From Clostridiales bacterium (GTDB lineage: Bacteria > Bacillota > Clostridia > Oscillospirales > Oscillospiraceae), in the NCBI GenBank assembly GCA_004553495.1, contig SFLE01000022.1, forward strand, positions 1-24,026: 24,026 bases of DNA, given 5' to 3'. The position numbers were made by a program, and so were the translations under genes. Numbering within the stretch: the stretch's first letter is position 1; every line of letters begins with the position of its first letter. The notes beneath the pieces were generated by a model. It was given only the letters and a program-made list of their open reading frames with translations. It was not told the origin of the DNA and made no database searches. Positions 12,962 to 20,376 of this stretch are shown here, in pieces.

Positions 12962-13483
12962 TCACTTGTCGTTTGCCGCGACCGAGTACTCGATCGCAAC
13001 TATGGTGTTGTCCTCACCGACCTGAAACCGCAGCAGGGTGGAGCCGACGGTGAACTTATAGGTATCGCCCGCCTGAGCGTACTCCATGCCTTCCATGAGC
13101 GCGAGAGCATCGTCGATGCTCATGCCGATCTTAACGCCCTGCGGGGTCTGAACGGTATCGTCGGCAACGGTTATGCCGGTAACGCGCTCGGTGCCGTCAA
13201 CATCGTTGACGAGCAGCTCGAAGCCGTCGTAGTAATAAAACTTGTCCTTGCCCTGATATGCACAGCTGTTGGACTCGAAGGTGCTGTCAGGATCGCCGAG
13301 CGCGGAAAGAACGCTGTCGGCGGGGTCCATTATGCCGAATTTCGCATCACCCGAGGCGTAGTACAGCTCGCCGTAGTCGGGCGTATAGTCGGCGGTCTTG
13401 CCGTCGTCGCCATCGCCGTTTGAGCAGGCGCACAGTGCAAAAACCATGAGCGCCGCAAGAATAAGTGCAGTCAGTTTTTTCAT
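12962..13483 (-). CDS. Lipoprotein of unknown function in the Dlt-like operon
   Basis: A 173-aa protein with a lipoprotein signal: M-K-K-L-T, a hydrophobic core, then L-C-A-C with the modified Cys at residue 20, followed by a Gly/Asp-rich linker. It should be anchored outside the membrane. The mature part resembles small beta-rich domains of about 150 residues, with the segment G-I-M-D-P-A-D-S-V-L-S-A-L-G-D-P and later G-V-K-I-G-M-S-I-D-D-A-L-A-L. This looks like two related halves, as in proteins with repeated SmpA-like units, but I cannot assign a family. Its ATG overlaps the stop of the SGNH gene (ATGA), so it is translated with the Dlt-like set. Confidence 0.82.
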   Translation of the reverse strand: MKKLTALILAALMVFALCACSNGDGDDGKTADYTPDYGELYYASGDAKFGIMDPADSVLSALGDPDSTFESNSCAYQGKDKFYYYDGFELLVNDVDGTERVTGITVADDTVQTPQGVKIGMSIDDALALMEGMEYAQAGDTYKFTVGSTLLRFQVGEDNTIVAIEYSVAANDK

Positions 13484-14568
13484 TTTTCCTCTCCCAATGT
13501 CCAGCTTTTGAGATAGCCGTATTCCTTGAGCTCGGCAAGCTGCGCGTTGTACAGCGCATAATATGCCTCGCTTTTCGCCTGCCAGTCGGCGGCAATATCC
13601 TTGTCCGCCGAGCGGTCCGGCACGCCGAGCTCATCACTGAGTATGCCTGCAAAGTACTTTGAGAGTTTCTCGGCGCCGTATATGTTCAAATGCAGCCCGC
13701 CGTCGTAGGTGTCGGTCTGCATATCGAGCCCGATCTCATCCGAGACATTCAGCAGATTTATATACCTCAGCCCGTATTTTTCGGCATAGGCGCTTATCTG
13801 CCCGTCCCACTGCTCGTACCAGTGCGGCCAAAGGCTCGGCGATTTTATGAGCACCAGCGTTGCCCCGTTAGCATCGCACAGCTCGCGCATTTTGTCAAGG
13901 TATTCCCAGCACCGCTCGCCTATCTCATAATCCTCGAGCACCGGAGCGGTCGGGAGCTTGGTCATGGGCTTTACATCCGCGCGCATTAGATAGCCCGCAA
14001 CGGTGACATTATCGTGCGAAAACGCATAGCGAAAATCGTCGTCCGTGAGCTCCGACCAGCGCGAATGATACCGGAGAAACGGGATGAGGTAGCTTATCAT
14101 GTCCTCATCCTCGGTCATGGAGGCGTTTATCGCGTCGATCTTATGCTTTGACAGCGGCATGCCGTCGAGCGTCATGCGGTTGTATGCCTCGCTCTGCGGC
14201 TCGGAGTACTTCATCGACTGGACATTGTAGACAACGACCTTGGGGCTTTCGCGCTCGAAAACCTCCTCCAGCAGGTAATACGACTGCCAGATGAGCTGCT
14301 GGGCCGAGCCGCGGATATAGCTCGTTATGCCCCTTTCCTCCCACATCGTCACGGGTGAAAAGTTTTCGTAAACCTCGCAGTCGCCGACGAAAACGACATC
14401 GTGGGAGTATTTTTCATCGTAATACTCCTGCGTCATCGCGCCCTCCAGAACGCCGGAGGTGTACTTCGGCTGCGTTATCCTGCCGAGCAGCCACACCGTG
14501 GCGCAGAGCAGCACGAAAAACGCCGCAATACATGTGATATGCAGTTTTTTATTGCGTTTTTTGCTCAT
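13480..14568 (-). CDS. SGNH-like, DltD/AlgX-type acyltransferase partner with Cys at the nucleophile site
   Basis: A 362-aa protein with one N-terminal membrane span (about residues 9-30), so the rest should lie outside the cell. The SGNH block I reads V-V-F-V-G-D-C-E-V-Y (Cys64), where DltD has G-S-S-E; the catalytic Ser is replaced by Cys. The C-terminal catalytic pair is visible as D-G-G-L-H-L-N (Asp289, His293). It follows the MBOAT gene by 8 nt. In known MBOAT-SGNH pairs the MBOAT passes an acyl group outward and the SGNH protein places it on a polymer. I infer this protein does the last transfer here, with a thioester-type intermediate if Cys64 is the nucleophile. The target is not known. 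Confidence 0.8.
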   Translation of the reverse strand: MSKKRNKKLHITCIAAFFVLLCATVWLLGRITQPKYTSGVLEGAMTQEYYDEKYSHDVVFVGDCEVYENFSPVTMWEERGITSYIRGSAQQLIWQSYYLLEEVFERESPKVVVYNVQSMKYSEPQSEAYNRMTLDGMPLSKHKIDAINASMTEDEDMISYLIPFLRYHSRWSELTDDDFRYAFSHDNVTVAGYLMRADVKPMTKLPTAPVLEDYEIGERCWEYLDKMRELCDANGATLVLIKSPSLWPHWYEQWDGQISAYAEKYGLRYINLLNVSDEIGLDMQTDTYDGGLHLNIYGAEKLSKYFAGILSDELGVPDRSADKDIAADWQAKSEAYYALYNAQLAELKEYGYLKSWTLGEEK

Positions 14569-14576
14569 TTTAAGCC

Positions 14577-16160
14577 TCAGAACTGGTTATAGATAAACTG
14601 CGACGCATCGTAGCCCACACCGTAGGCGCCGAGCGTGAGCACGGCGACGGCGAGAACGAAGAACACGGCATAGGACAGCACCGGCTTTTCCCACAGCGAC
14701 TCGCGCACACTGCCGCGCTTTTCCTGCACGCAGGACACGGCAAACATGACTATAACGCCGAGTCCGGCAACGATGTAGTCGGTGCCGGAAAGCCCGAGCT
14801 GCAAAAGCGTTCCCGAGAACGCCTCGTCCCAGTTAAGCTCGGTGAATATCGAGCCGAACGCGCGGAACGACACCGCAACATCGCGGTAGCAGTCGAGAAT
14901 GCGCAGTGAGCACATCAGAAGGAATGTGCGCAGAGTTTCAAAAACACGGTAGCAGAAGCCGTTAACGAGCGCACCGTGTTTTTCGCGGAAGCGGTGGGAC
15001 ACCGGCTTGAACTCCTCGGCAAGCAGGATGAAAAAGGCGTTTAACAGTCCCCATACGACGAAGTTCCACGCCGCGCCGTGCCAAAGTCCGGTGAGAAACC
15101 ATGTAACTATCGTCGAGACATAAACCGAGAGCTTTCTGCCGAAGCCGTCGGAGATCTTTTTGCGTGCGTTTTTGCTAAGCTTCAAAAGCCATGGCGCAAC
15201 AGACAGCGGGTAGAAGATATAGTCCTTGAACCATGTGCCCATGGAGATGTGCCATCTGCGCCAGTATTCGGCGATGCTGCGCGAAAAGTACGGGCGGATG
15301 AAGTTTTCCTGAACCTTCACGCCGAGCACCTGCGCAATGCCTATGGTTATGTCTATGCCGCCGGTGAAGTCGGCGTAGAGCTCCGCTGCGTACAGCACGG
15401 CGCCGATGAAAACATATGCGCCAGTGTAGGTGCTCGGATCGCCGCACAGCGCCGTTACCGCGACAAGAAGCCGGTCGGCAATGACGAGCTTTTTGAAATA
15501 GCCCCAGAGTATGCGCTGAAAGCCGAACGAGATCTGCTTGAAGTCAGCCTTATGCTCGGCAAAAAGCGTGTCCTTCAGGTCGCCGAAGCGCGAAATGGGA
15601 CCCTGAATGAGCAGCGGGAAAAATGATGTGAACAGCGCTACTCGCAGTATATTCCTCTCCGGCTCGACCTTTTCCCAATACACATCTATGACATAGCTTA
15701 CTGTCTGGAATGTGTAAAACGAAATGCCAAGCGGCAGGACCCAGTCCACCGCGCCGACGGATGCTCCAAAAACGGAGTTGACATTCGAGATTATGAAGTT
15801 TGTGTACTTTAGCGCCGCGAGAATGCCGAGGTCAATAATAAGCGCCAGTATGAATATCCGCTTGCGGTACTTCTCGTTGTGCTTTTTAAACGCCCTGCGT
15901 TCATCCCGCTCGAGCGCCTTGCCCTCGGGCGAGGCTAAATAAGACTTCTGCTTTCTGAGGTTTGCGCCCATGAGGTTTGTCGATGCCCATGACACGGTGA
16001 TCGTCGCCGCCATGAACAGCAGCCCCTGCCATCCGGCACAGGCATAGAAAACGACATCCGCCGCGAGCAGCAAAAGCCACTGAAAGCGCCTTGGAACGAG
16101 ATAATACAGCGCAAAAAGCACCGCAAGAAAGGCTATGAAGCCATAGGATGTGAACAGCAC
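14577..16160 (-). CDS. MBOAT family O-acyltransferase (AlgI/DltB-type) with a C-terminal FxYxxF tail
   Basis: A 527-aa protein with about ten membrane spans, longer than DltB (about 400 aa) and closer in length to AlgI/PatA. Conserved MBOAT features are G-I-S-F-Y-T-F-Q-T-V-S-Y, R-R-W-H-I-S-M (His304) and the catalytic His361 in T-G-L-W-H-G-A-A-W-N-F. The last six residues are F-I-Y-N-Q-F, matching F-x-Y-x-x-F, the C-terminal motif of DltX, whose Tyr carries the D-alanyl group in the Dlt pathway. No separate dltX-like gene is present. I infer that this MBOAT takes an acyl group from the carrier protein inside and moves it to its own Tyr525 and then to the SGNH partner. It starts 3 nt after the carrier gene stop. 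Confidence 0.93.
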   Translation of the reverse strand: MLFTSYGFIAFLAVLFALYYLVPRRFQWLLLLAADVVFYACAGWQGLLFMAATITVSWASTNLMGANLRKQKSYLASPEGKALERDERRAFKKHNEKYRKRIFILALIIDLGILAALKYTNFIISNVNSVFGASVGAVDWVLPLGISFYTFQTVSYVIDVYWEKVEPERNILRVALFTSFFPLLIQGPISRFGDLKDTLFAEHKADFKQISFGFQRILWGYFKKLVIADRLLVAVTALCGDPSTYTGAYVFIGAVLYAAELYADFTGGIDITIGIAQVLGVKVQENFIRPYFSRSIAEYWRRWHISMGTWFKDYIFYPLSVAPWLLKLSKNARKKISDGFGRKLSVYVSTIVTWFLTGLWHGAAWNFVVWGLLNAFFILLAEEFKPVSHRFREKHGALVNGFCYRVFETLRTFLLMCSLRILDCYRDVAVSFRAFGSIFTELNWDEAFSGTLLQLGLSGTDYIVAGLGVIVMFAVSCVQEKRGSVRESLWEKPVLSYAVFFVLAVAVLTLGAYGVGYDASQFIYNQF

Positions 16161-16163
16161 GGC

Positions 16164-16397
16164 TTACTCGTCAAGCAGGCGGTTTACCATGTTCAGCATC
16201 GCTTCGGCGGAGTTGAAGTTCTCCGGCACTATATCGCGCGCGGGAATGGTAATGTCAAAAGCGTCCGACAGCTCGGCAATGATGGTGACTATATCGAGGC
16301 TTTCGAGTATGCCGTCGTCGATGAGCGTGGTGCAGTTTTCAAAGTCTGCATCCAGTCCGAGTCCGTTTAAAATATCGAGTATCTCTTCCATGGTCAT
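16164..16397 (-). CDS. Acyl/aminoacyl carrier protein (DltC-like)
   Basis: A 77-aa acidic four-helix carrier protein. The phosphopantetheine Ser is Ser33 in G-I-L-E-S-L-D-I; the more common form is D-S-L/M. The helix II pattern I-V-T-I-I-A-E-L-S-D-A-F-D-I-T-I follows as in other carriers. It should receive an activated acid from the adenylating enzyme upstream and hand it to the MBOAT downstream. The ATG at 16397 overlaps the stop of the upstream gene (ATGA), but GGAG is only 2 nt from it. A second ATG at 16391 stands 8 nt after GGAG and is the better-spaced start, giving 75 aa. Either fits the family. Confidence 0.92.
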   Translation of the reverse strand: MTMEEILDILNGLGLDADFENCTTLIDDGILESLDIVTIIAELSDAFDITIPARDIVPENFNSAEAMLNMVNRLLDE

Positions 16398-17896
16398 ATC
16401 TCCATATCTTTTAATGAATTTCGATCTATCTTTCCGTTTTGCAGGAGCGGCAGCGCATCGAGCCTGCGGATCTTTGCGGGCAGCATATACCGCGGCAGCT
16501 GCTCCCGCAGATGCTTCCGGAGCGTTTTTTCGTCAGCCGTTCCCATATAGAACATATACAGCTTGCCCTTTTCCTTATTGAACAGGCAGCAGGCGGACAC
16601 TACCCCCTCGCAGCCATCGGCGCAGGCCTCTATCTCGCCGAGCTCTACTCGGTGACCCATGTTTTTTATCTGGTGATCCTTGCGCGACACGAAAATGAGG
16701 TCGCCGTCGTCGTTTAATCTGCCGAGATCGCCCGTGCGGTATATAAGCTCCGGATAGTGCGGGTTCAGGGGATTTTGCGTGAACGCGGCGGCGGTGCGCT
16801 CGGGATCGTCATAGTATCCGAGCGTGAGCGCCGTGCCTCTTATGCAGATCTCGCCCGTTTCGCCGTGAGGCGCTTCGGTGTTATCCTCGCGCAGCAGGAG
16901 AAAGCCCGTGTTGTCAAAGGGTCTGCCGACGGGGATGGGCTCGGTGTCGGAAAATTCGCGGTCAACGACATAGTAAAACGACATTCCCGTTGCTTCCGTG
17001 GGGCCGTAGAGATTTATAAACTTTGCACCCTTGCAGGCATCCTGCCACAGGCGAAGCTGCTTTACGGGAAAAACCTCGCTGCCGAAGCAGACGGTGCAGA
17101 TGCACTTGGGGCGCACATCCTCAAACGCGCCCAGACCGGAAACGATGGTGAGCGCGGATGCCACCCAGCACAGTGTGTTCACCTTATGCTCGTTTAGGTA
17201 TTCCACCACCCTCAGCGGCGAAACAAAAAGGCTCTGCGGCATGAGATAAGCGGTCGAGCCGCATTTTATAACGGAGAGGATCTCCTTCATGCAGGCATCG
17301 ACATACAGCGGCACCTGCATGGCAAAAACGCTGTCCTCATCCGCACCTATCACGGGGCACAGGGCGTTTGCGTAGTCTATCAGCGCGCGGTGACAGCCGG
17401 TAACGCCCTTGGGTATGCCGGTGCTGCCGGAGGTAAACACGATGTACGCTGGGTCCGTGTCTATGCTTTTTGCGCGGACTTCGCTGAGGGCATCCTCGTC
17501 AACGCTCGCGGAGAACACCTCGGCTGCGGGCACGATGCACTCCTCCGGCACGAGCTGCCTTGCAAGCTCCTCGCTGCCCTCATCGCATATTACCATGCGC
17601 GCATTGAGCCTGCCGAGTATTATTTTCAGCCGGTACAGCGGCATGGACGCCGACAGCGGCACATAGCAGCATCCGGCATACATCACCGCGAAAAACGCGC
17701 CTATCGTCTCTGGCGATTTCTCCATGAACACCGCCACCGGCTCGCGGCAGAGCCTCCTTGAGGCAATGAAGCTGCCGCCGGCTTTGGCAAGATGCAGCAG
17801 CTCATCAAAGCTCAGGCTGCTCTCACCGTCGGAAAAAGCGGTCTTATCCCCATAGCGCGGAGCCGTTTTTTCAAGAAACTCAAGTATGCTTTTCAT
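16394..17896 (-). CDS. DltA-like amino-acid adenylating enzyme
   Basis: A 500-aa stand-alone adenylation protein of the ANL superfamily, matching DltA in length. Motifs seen are Y-I-V-F-T-S-G-S-T-G-I-P-K-G (151-164), N-L-Y-G-P-T-E-A-T (295-303), Y-R-T-G-D (386-390), the hinge S-R-K-D-H-Q-I-K (404-411) and the A10 Lys in L-Q-N-G-K-I-D-R (Lys489). Asp200 in Y-V-D-A-C-M-K-E-I stands where amino-acid-activating enzymes hold the substrate amino group. The DltA segment F-C-G-E-V, whose Cys is linked to D-Ala preference, reads F-G-S-E-V here. The substrate may thus be another small amino acid. ATG at 17896 is chosen, 4 nt after the upstream stop; the longer frame to 17953 would overlap that gene. 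Confidence 0.88.
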   Translation of the reverse strand: MKSILEFLEKTAPRYGDKTAFSDGESSLSFDELLHLAKAGGSFIASRRLCREPVAVFMEKSPETIGAFFAVMYAGCCYVPLSASMPLYRLKIILGRLNARMVICDEGSEELARQLVPEECIVPAAEVFSASVDEDALSEVRAKSIDTDPAYIVFTSGSTGIPKGVTGCHRALIDYANALCPVIGADEDSVFAMQVPLYVDACMKEILSVIKCGSTAYLMPQSLFVSPLRVVEYLNEHKVNTLCWVASALTIVSGLGAFEDVRPKCICTVCFGSEVFPVKQLRLWQDACKGAKFINLYGPTEATGMSFYYVVDREFSDTEPIPVGRPFDNTGFLLLREDNTEAPHGETGEICIRGTALTLGYYDDPERTAAAFTQNPLNPHYPELIYRTGDLGRLNDDGDLIFVSRKDHQIKNMGHRVELGEIEACADGCEGVVSACCLFNKEKGKLYMFYMGTADEKTLRKHLREQLPRYMLPAKIRRLDALPLLQNGKIDRNSLKDMEI

Positions 17897-17900
17897 ATTA

Positions 17901-20036
17901 TCAGCCCATTGAATACGGAGTTGTTTCAAGCGCGGGGTAAAGAGTCGTGTCAAAGCGCCAGTACTGGATGCTGTATTTCACAAGCTCCTCACTGGTCTTC
18001 ATAAAGCACTTGAGGTGCTCGGGTCCCACATTGCAGGTATCGAAATGATACCAGCCCGTTCCGAGGTTTACAAGGCACCAGAAATGCTGGGTCTTGCCGT
18101 TTAAGCGCTCAACGCTGAGCACCTGGCAGTCTATCTTCTGCAGCAGAGCATAGCTCGTTGCGTAGAATGTAAAGCAGTCGCCCACTCCCTCGGTCATTCC
18201 GCGGTATGCCTCGCTCTTCCAGTCGGTCTTGTCCGAGGTGCCGGAGTAGATTATGTTGTTGTAGCAGTACTCGAATATCGCATACGCCTGCTCGGGCACT
18301 GTCATATCGTCGGTGAGTATCTCGCCGAGGACCTTATCTACCTGCTTATCGAGCTGCTCGTCGCTTATCTTCTTCTCAACGAAGGTGTATTTCACCGTAA
18401 CGCTGCTCTTGTTGCCCTCGTGGTCGGTCGCGGTGTAGGTGACCTCGTATGTACCGGCGGTCTTTGCATCGACCTTGCTCTTATCGACCTCGATGGTCGG
18501 CTCGGGATCGGCGTTATCCTCGGCAAATACCTCCTTGAAGTATGCCACCGCCTCGCCGACATAGCAATATCTGTCGCGGGCTGCATATATGACCGGAGGC
18601 GCGGTGTCGGGCGATATTACCGCCTTGGCATCGACCGTCGTCTCGTTTCCGGCGCGGTCGGTCAGGATTATCTGAACATCCTGCTCGCCCTCGCTGCTCC
18701 AGTCGGGCTCGTTTACGAACCTTGCCGTCACGCGCGACATATCAACGATATTCGTGACGAATTTTATAGGCTCGCAGTAGTAGCCGGTGCTGCAATCGCA
18801 GGCGATGCCCTCGGCAGTGGGCGCGGTGGTATCCTTGACCGTAACGCCGATAACGGCGCGCGCATCGCCCTTTGCTATCGTCACGGCGTGAGCGCCGAGG
18901 CTTGTGAGTTCGAAGCCCTCGTCCTGCATTTTATAGCCCGCGTAGTCCGCGCCGAGCGCATTTATGAGCATTTTCTCGGTGAGCGTTTCCGTGGAGGCTT
19001 CAAACTCGACTAGCGCATCGCACACGAGCACCTTTCCGGTCTTCTCAACGCTGTTGCCGCCCGCATCGGTCGCCTTTATCTTGCACTCGACCGCTCCGAC
19101 CTGCGACAGCTTGGGCTCGGAGGTAAACTCATAGCTCACCTTCGTCGCGTCGCCGCTGCCGAGCACGAGGTTCTCCGCCTTTATATCGCCGTCGGGCAGC
19201 ACCGCAGCCAGCACGATGTCCGGATCGGGCGCTGTGGTATCGACTATGCGCAGGGTCGAGGTATATGTCTTGCCGCCGAACTCCGCCTTTACCTCATAGT
19301 CGCCGAGCTCATCCCATGTTATCTCGTTCAGGTCGGTCAGGAGCTTTGCGTCGTCGCGCTCGACCGCCATGAAGTCTTTGAGCTGCGGGTGCGGCTGACC
19401 GGCCTCGTATTCGAGCACATCGATAAGCCCCAGCACCTTCACCTTGAGGTCAACTGTGCGGCTGTTATCGTGCGAGTCCTTGAGCTCTATCCGGCAGTCG
19501 TACACTCCGGCAGCGCCGTATTCCGGCTGCTTTACCCACTTCACCGTGTACTCGGACGCATCCTTTATCTCGCCGAAAGCGTCCTTGGGGTCCATTGATT
19601 TATCGTCTATGGTTATCTTGGCATCTATGAGCTCCGCCTCGGGCGCTTTTGTATCGCGCACTATGAGAAGCTCAGGACGCACCTTGCCGCCGCTTTTCAC
19701 CTTGACGATGTAGGTGCCCTCCTTGGTGAGGCTGACATTCGGCTCGGATACATAGCTCGCCTCGGCGCCGTTTTTCATAAACTCCGCCGCGGCGGGCGCA
19801 CCGTCGCCGAGCTCGGCGCGCAGATACAGGTGCCTGCCGCCATATACAACAAATACCACAACGGCAGCGAGCACCACTATTGCCAGAATGATGCACGCAG
19901 CTATGATGAGTCCTTTTTTGCCTTTATTTCCGTTTTTCTTCTTTTTAGGCTTGGAATGTCTGCTTTTTTTGGTTGGCTTCTCTTCCTCGAGAACCTCCTC
20001 CGCAGGCATTTCGTCCAGAACGGTAGTTTCGTCCAT
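17901..20036 (-). CDS. Membrane-anchored Ig-like repeat protein with a transglutaminase-like domain
   Basis: A 711-aa protein. Residues 1-42 are cytoplasmic, acidic then very rich in Lys; 43-65 form one membrane span; the rest should be outside. About residues 70-575 hold roughly six Ig-like beta domains, with recurring D-T-x-A-P-x and T-D-A-G-G-N or T-D-H-E-G-N motifs; the last resembles DUF5011. The C-terminal ~130 residues are a transglutaminase-like fold with Cys621 (G-V-G-D-C-F), His651 (T-Q-H-F-W) and Asp666 (Y-H-F-D). Such domains act as cysteine proteases or cross-linking enzymes; which applies here is not visible. It is the first gene of the Dlt-like operon and ends 4 nt before the adenylating enzyme. 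It may act on the cell wall near the acyl-transfer complex. Confidence 0.9.
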   Translation of the reverse strand: MDETTVLDEMPAEEVLEEEKPTKKSRHSKPKKKKNGNKGKKGLIIAACIILAIVVLAAVVVFVVYGGRHLYLRAELGDGAPAAAEFMKNGAEASYVSEPNVSLTKEGTYIVKVKSGGKVRPELLIVRDTKAPEAELIDAKITIDDKSMDPKDAFGEIKDASEYTVKWVKQPEYGAAGVYDCRIELKDSHDNSRTVDLKVKVLGLIDVLEYEAGQPHPQLKDFMAVERDDAKLLTDLNEITWDELGDYEVKAEFGGKTYTSTLRIVDTTAPDPDIVLAAVLPDGDIKAENLVLGSGDATKVSYEFTSEPKLSQVGAVECKIKATDAGGNSVEKTGKVLVCDALVEFEASTETLTEKMLINALGADYAGYKMQDEGFELTSLGAHAVTIAKGDARAVIGVTVKDTTAPTAEGIACDCSTGYYCEPIKFVTNIVDMSRVTARFVNEPDWSSEGEQDVQIILTDRAGNETTVDAKAVISPDTAPPVIYAARDRYCYVGEAVAYFKEVFAEDNADPEPTIEVDKSKVDAKTAGTYEVTYTATDHEGNKSSVTVKYTFVEKKISDEQLDKQVDKVLGEILTDDMTVPEQAYAIFEYCYNNIIYSGTSDKTDWKSEAYRGMTEGVGDCFTFYATSYALLQKIDCQVLSVERLNGKTQHFWCLVNLGTGWYHFDTCNVGPEHLKCFMKTSEELVKYSIQYWRFDTTLYPALETTPYSMG

Positions 20037-20076
20037 TTGTCATGCTCCTTAATTAGGTACTTTTCGACAAATACAT

Positions 20077-20105
20077 ATCATAACACATATTTTGCATATG
20101 CTCAA
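20077..20105 (-). promoter_or_regulatory. Promoter of the transglutaminase/Dlt-like operon
   Basis: On the minus strand TTGAGC (20100-20105), a 17-nt spacer and TATGAT (20077-20082) with TG one base before it (extended -10). AAGGAG lies before the ATG at 20036. No other promoter or terminator is evident down to 11965, so all seven genes may share this one. Between 20106 and 20180 I see nothing further. Confidence 0.65.
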
Positions 20106-20180
20106 TGATTATTTTGTTAACATAACTGCCTTGAATTAACTTTAAAGGCGTGATATTCTAAGCTGACAGCGGATGCAATA

Positions 20181-20208
20181 TTGTGTCGGCTTGCGCCGAG
20201 GATATATT
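20181..20208 (+). promoter_or_regulatory. Possible promoter for the substrate-binding lipoprotein
   Basis: TTGTGT (20181-20186), a 16-nt spacer and TATATT (20203-20208). The -35 match is weak. If used, the transcript would begin in or next to the 55-bp repeat and carry a long leader. Confidence 0.35.
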
Positions 20209-20210
20209 CT

Positions 20211-20265
20211 CACCTCATCAGTCACCTCCGGTGACAGCTTCCCCTCAAGGGGAAGCCAAGGGCGC
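20211..20265 (-). repeat. 55-bp dispersed palindromic repeat, copy 2 (inverted)
   Basis: The reverse complement matches copy 1 at 3850-3904 over the same 55-bp length, with only scattered differences. It has the CTTCCCCT-CA-AGGGGAAG palindrome, the GTCACC/GGTGAC hairpin and the GATGAGGTG end. A further hairpin (GCACTA 20264-20269 with TAGTGC 20273-20278) abuts it, in the same relative place as the extra hairpin of copy 1. Confidence 0.85.
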
Positions 20266-20275
20266 ACTATTGTAG

Positions 20276-20339
20276 TGCGGAAATATACCGGTTTTGCCGG
20301 TACCATCTGGTCGAGCAACCGGAAATAGCCGTATCCGCA
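20276..20339 (+). promoter_or_regulatory. Possible structured leader before the binding-protein gene
   Basis: TGCGGA (20276-20281) can pair with TCCGCA (20334-20339), closing a loop that holds the hairpin TACCGG (20286-20291)/CCGGTA (20297-20302). The closing helix overlaps the hairpin 20264-20278 next to the repeat, so the two folds exclude each other, as in a switch. A known riboswitch core is not visible; this is a weak call. Confidence 0.3.
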
Positions 20340-20376
20340 AGTGCAGACAAACGCCACTAAAAAAGGAGATAATATA

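Noticed and set aside
20300..20376. Cobalamin riboswitch before the binding-protein gene
   Set aside because: Only a CGCCACT string near 20351 is reminiscent; the rest of the conserved core and the multi-helix junction are not found.
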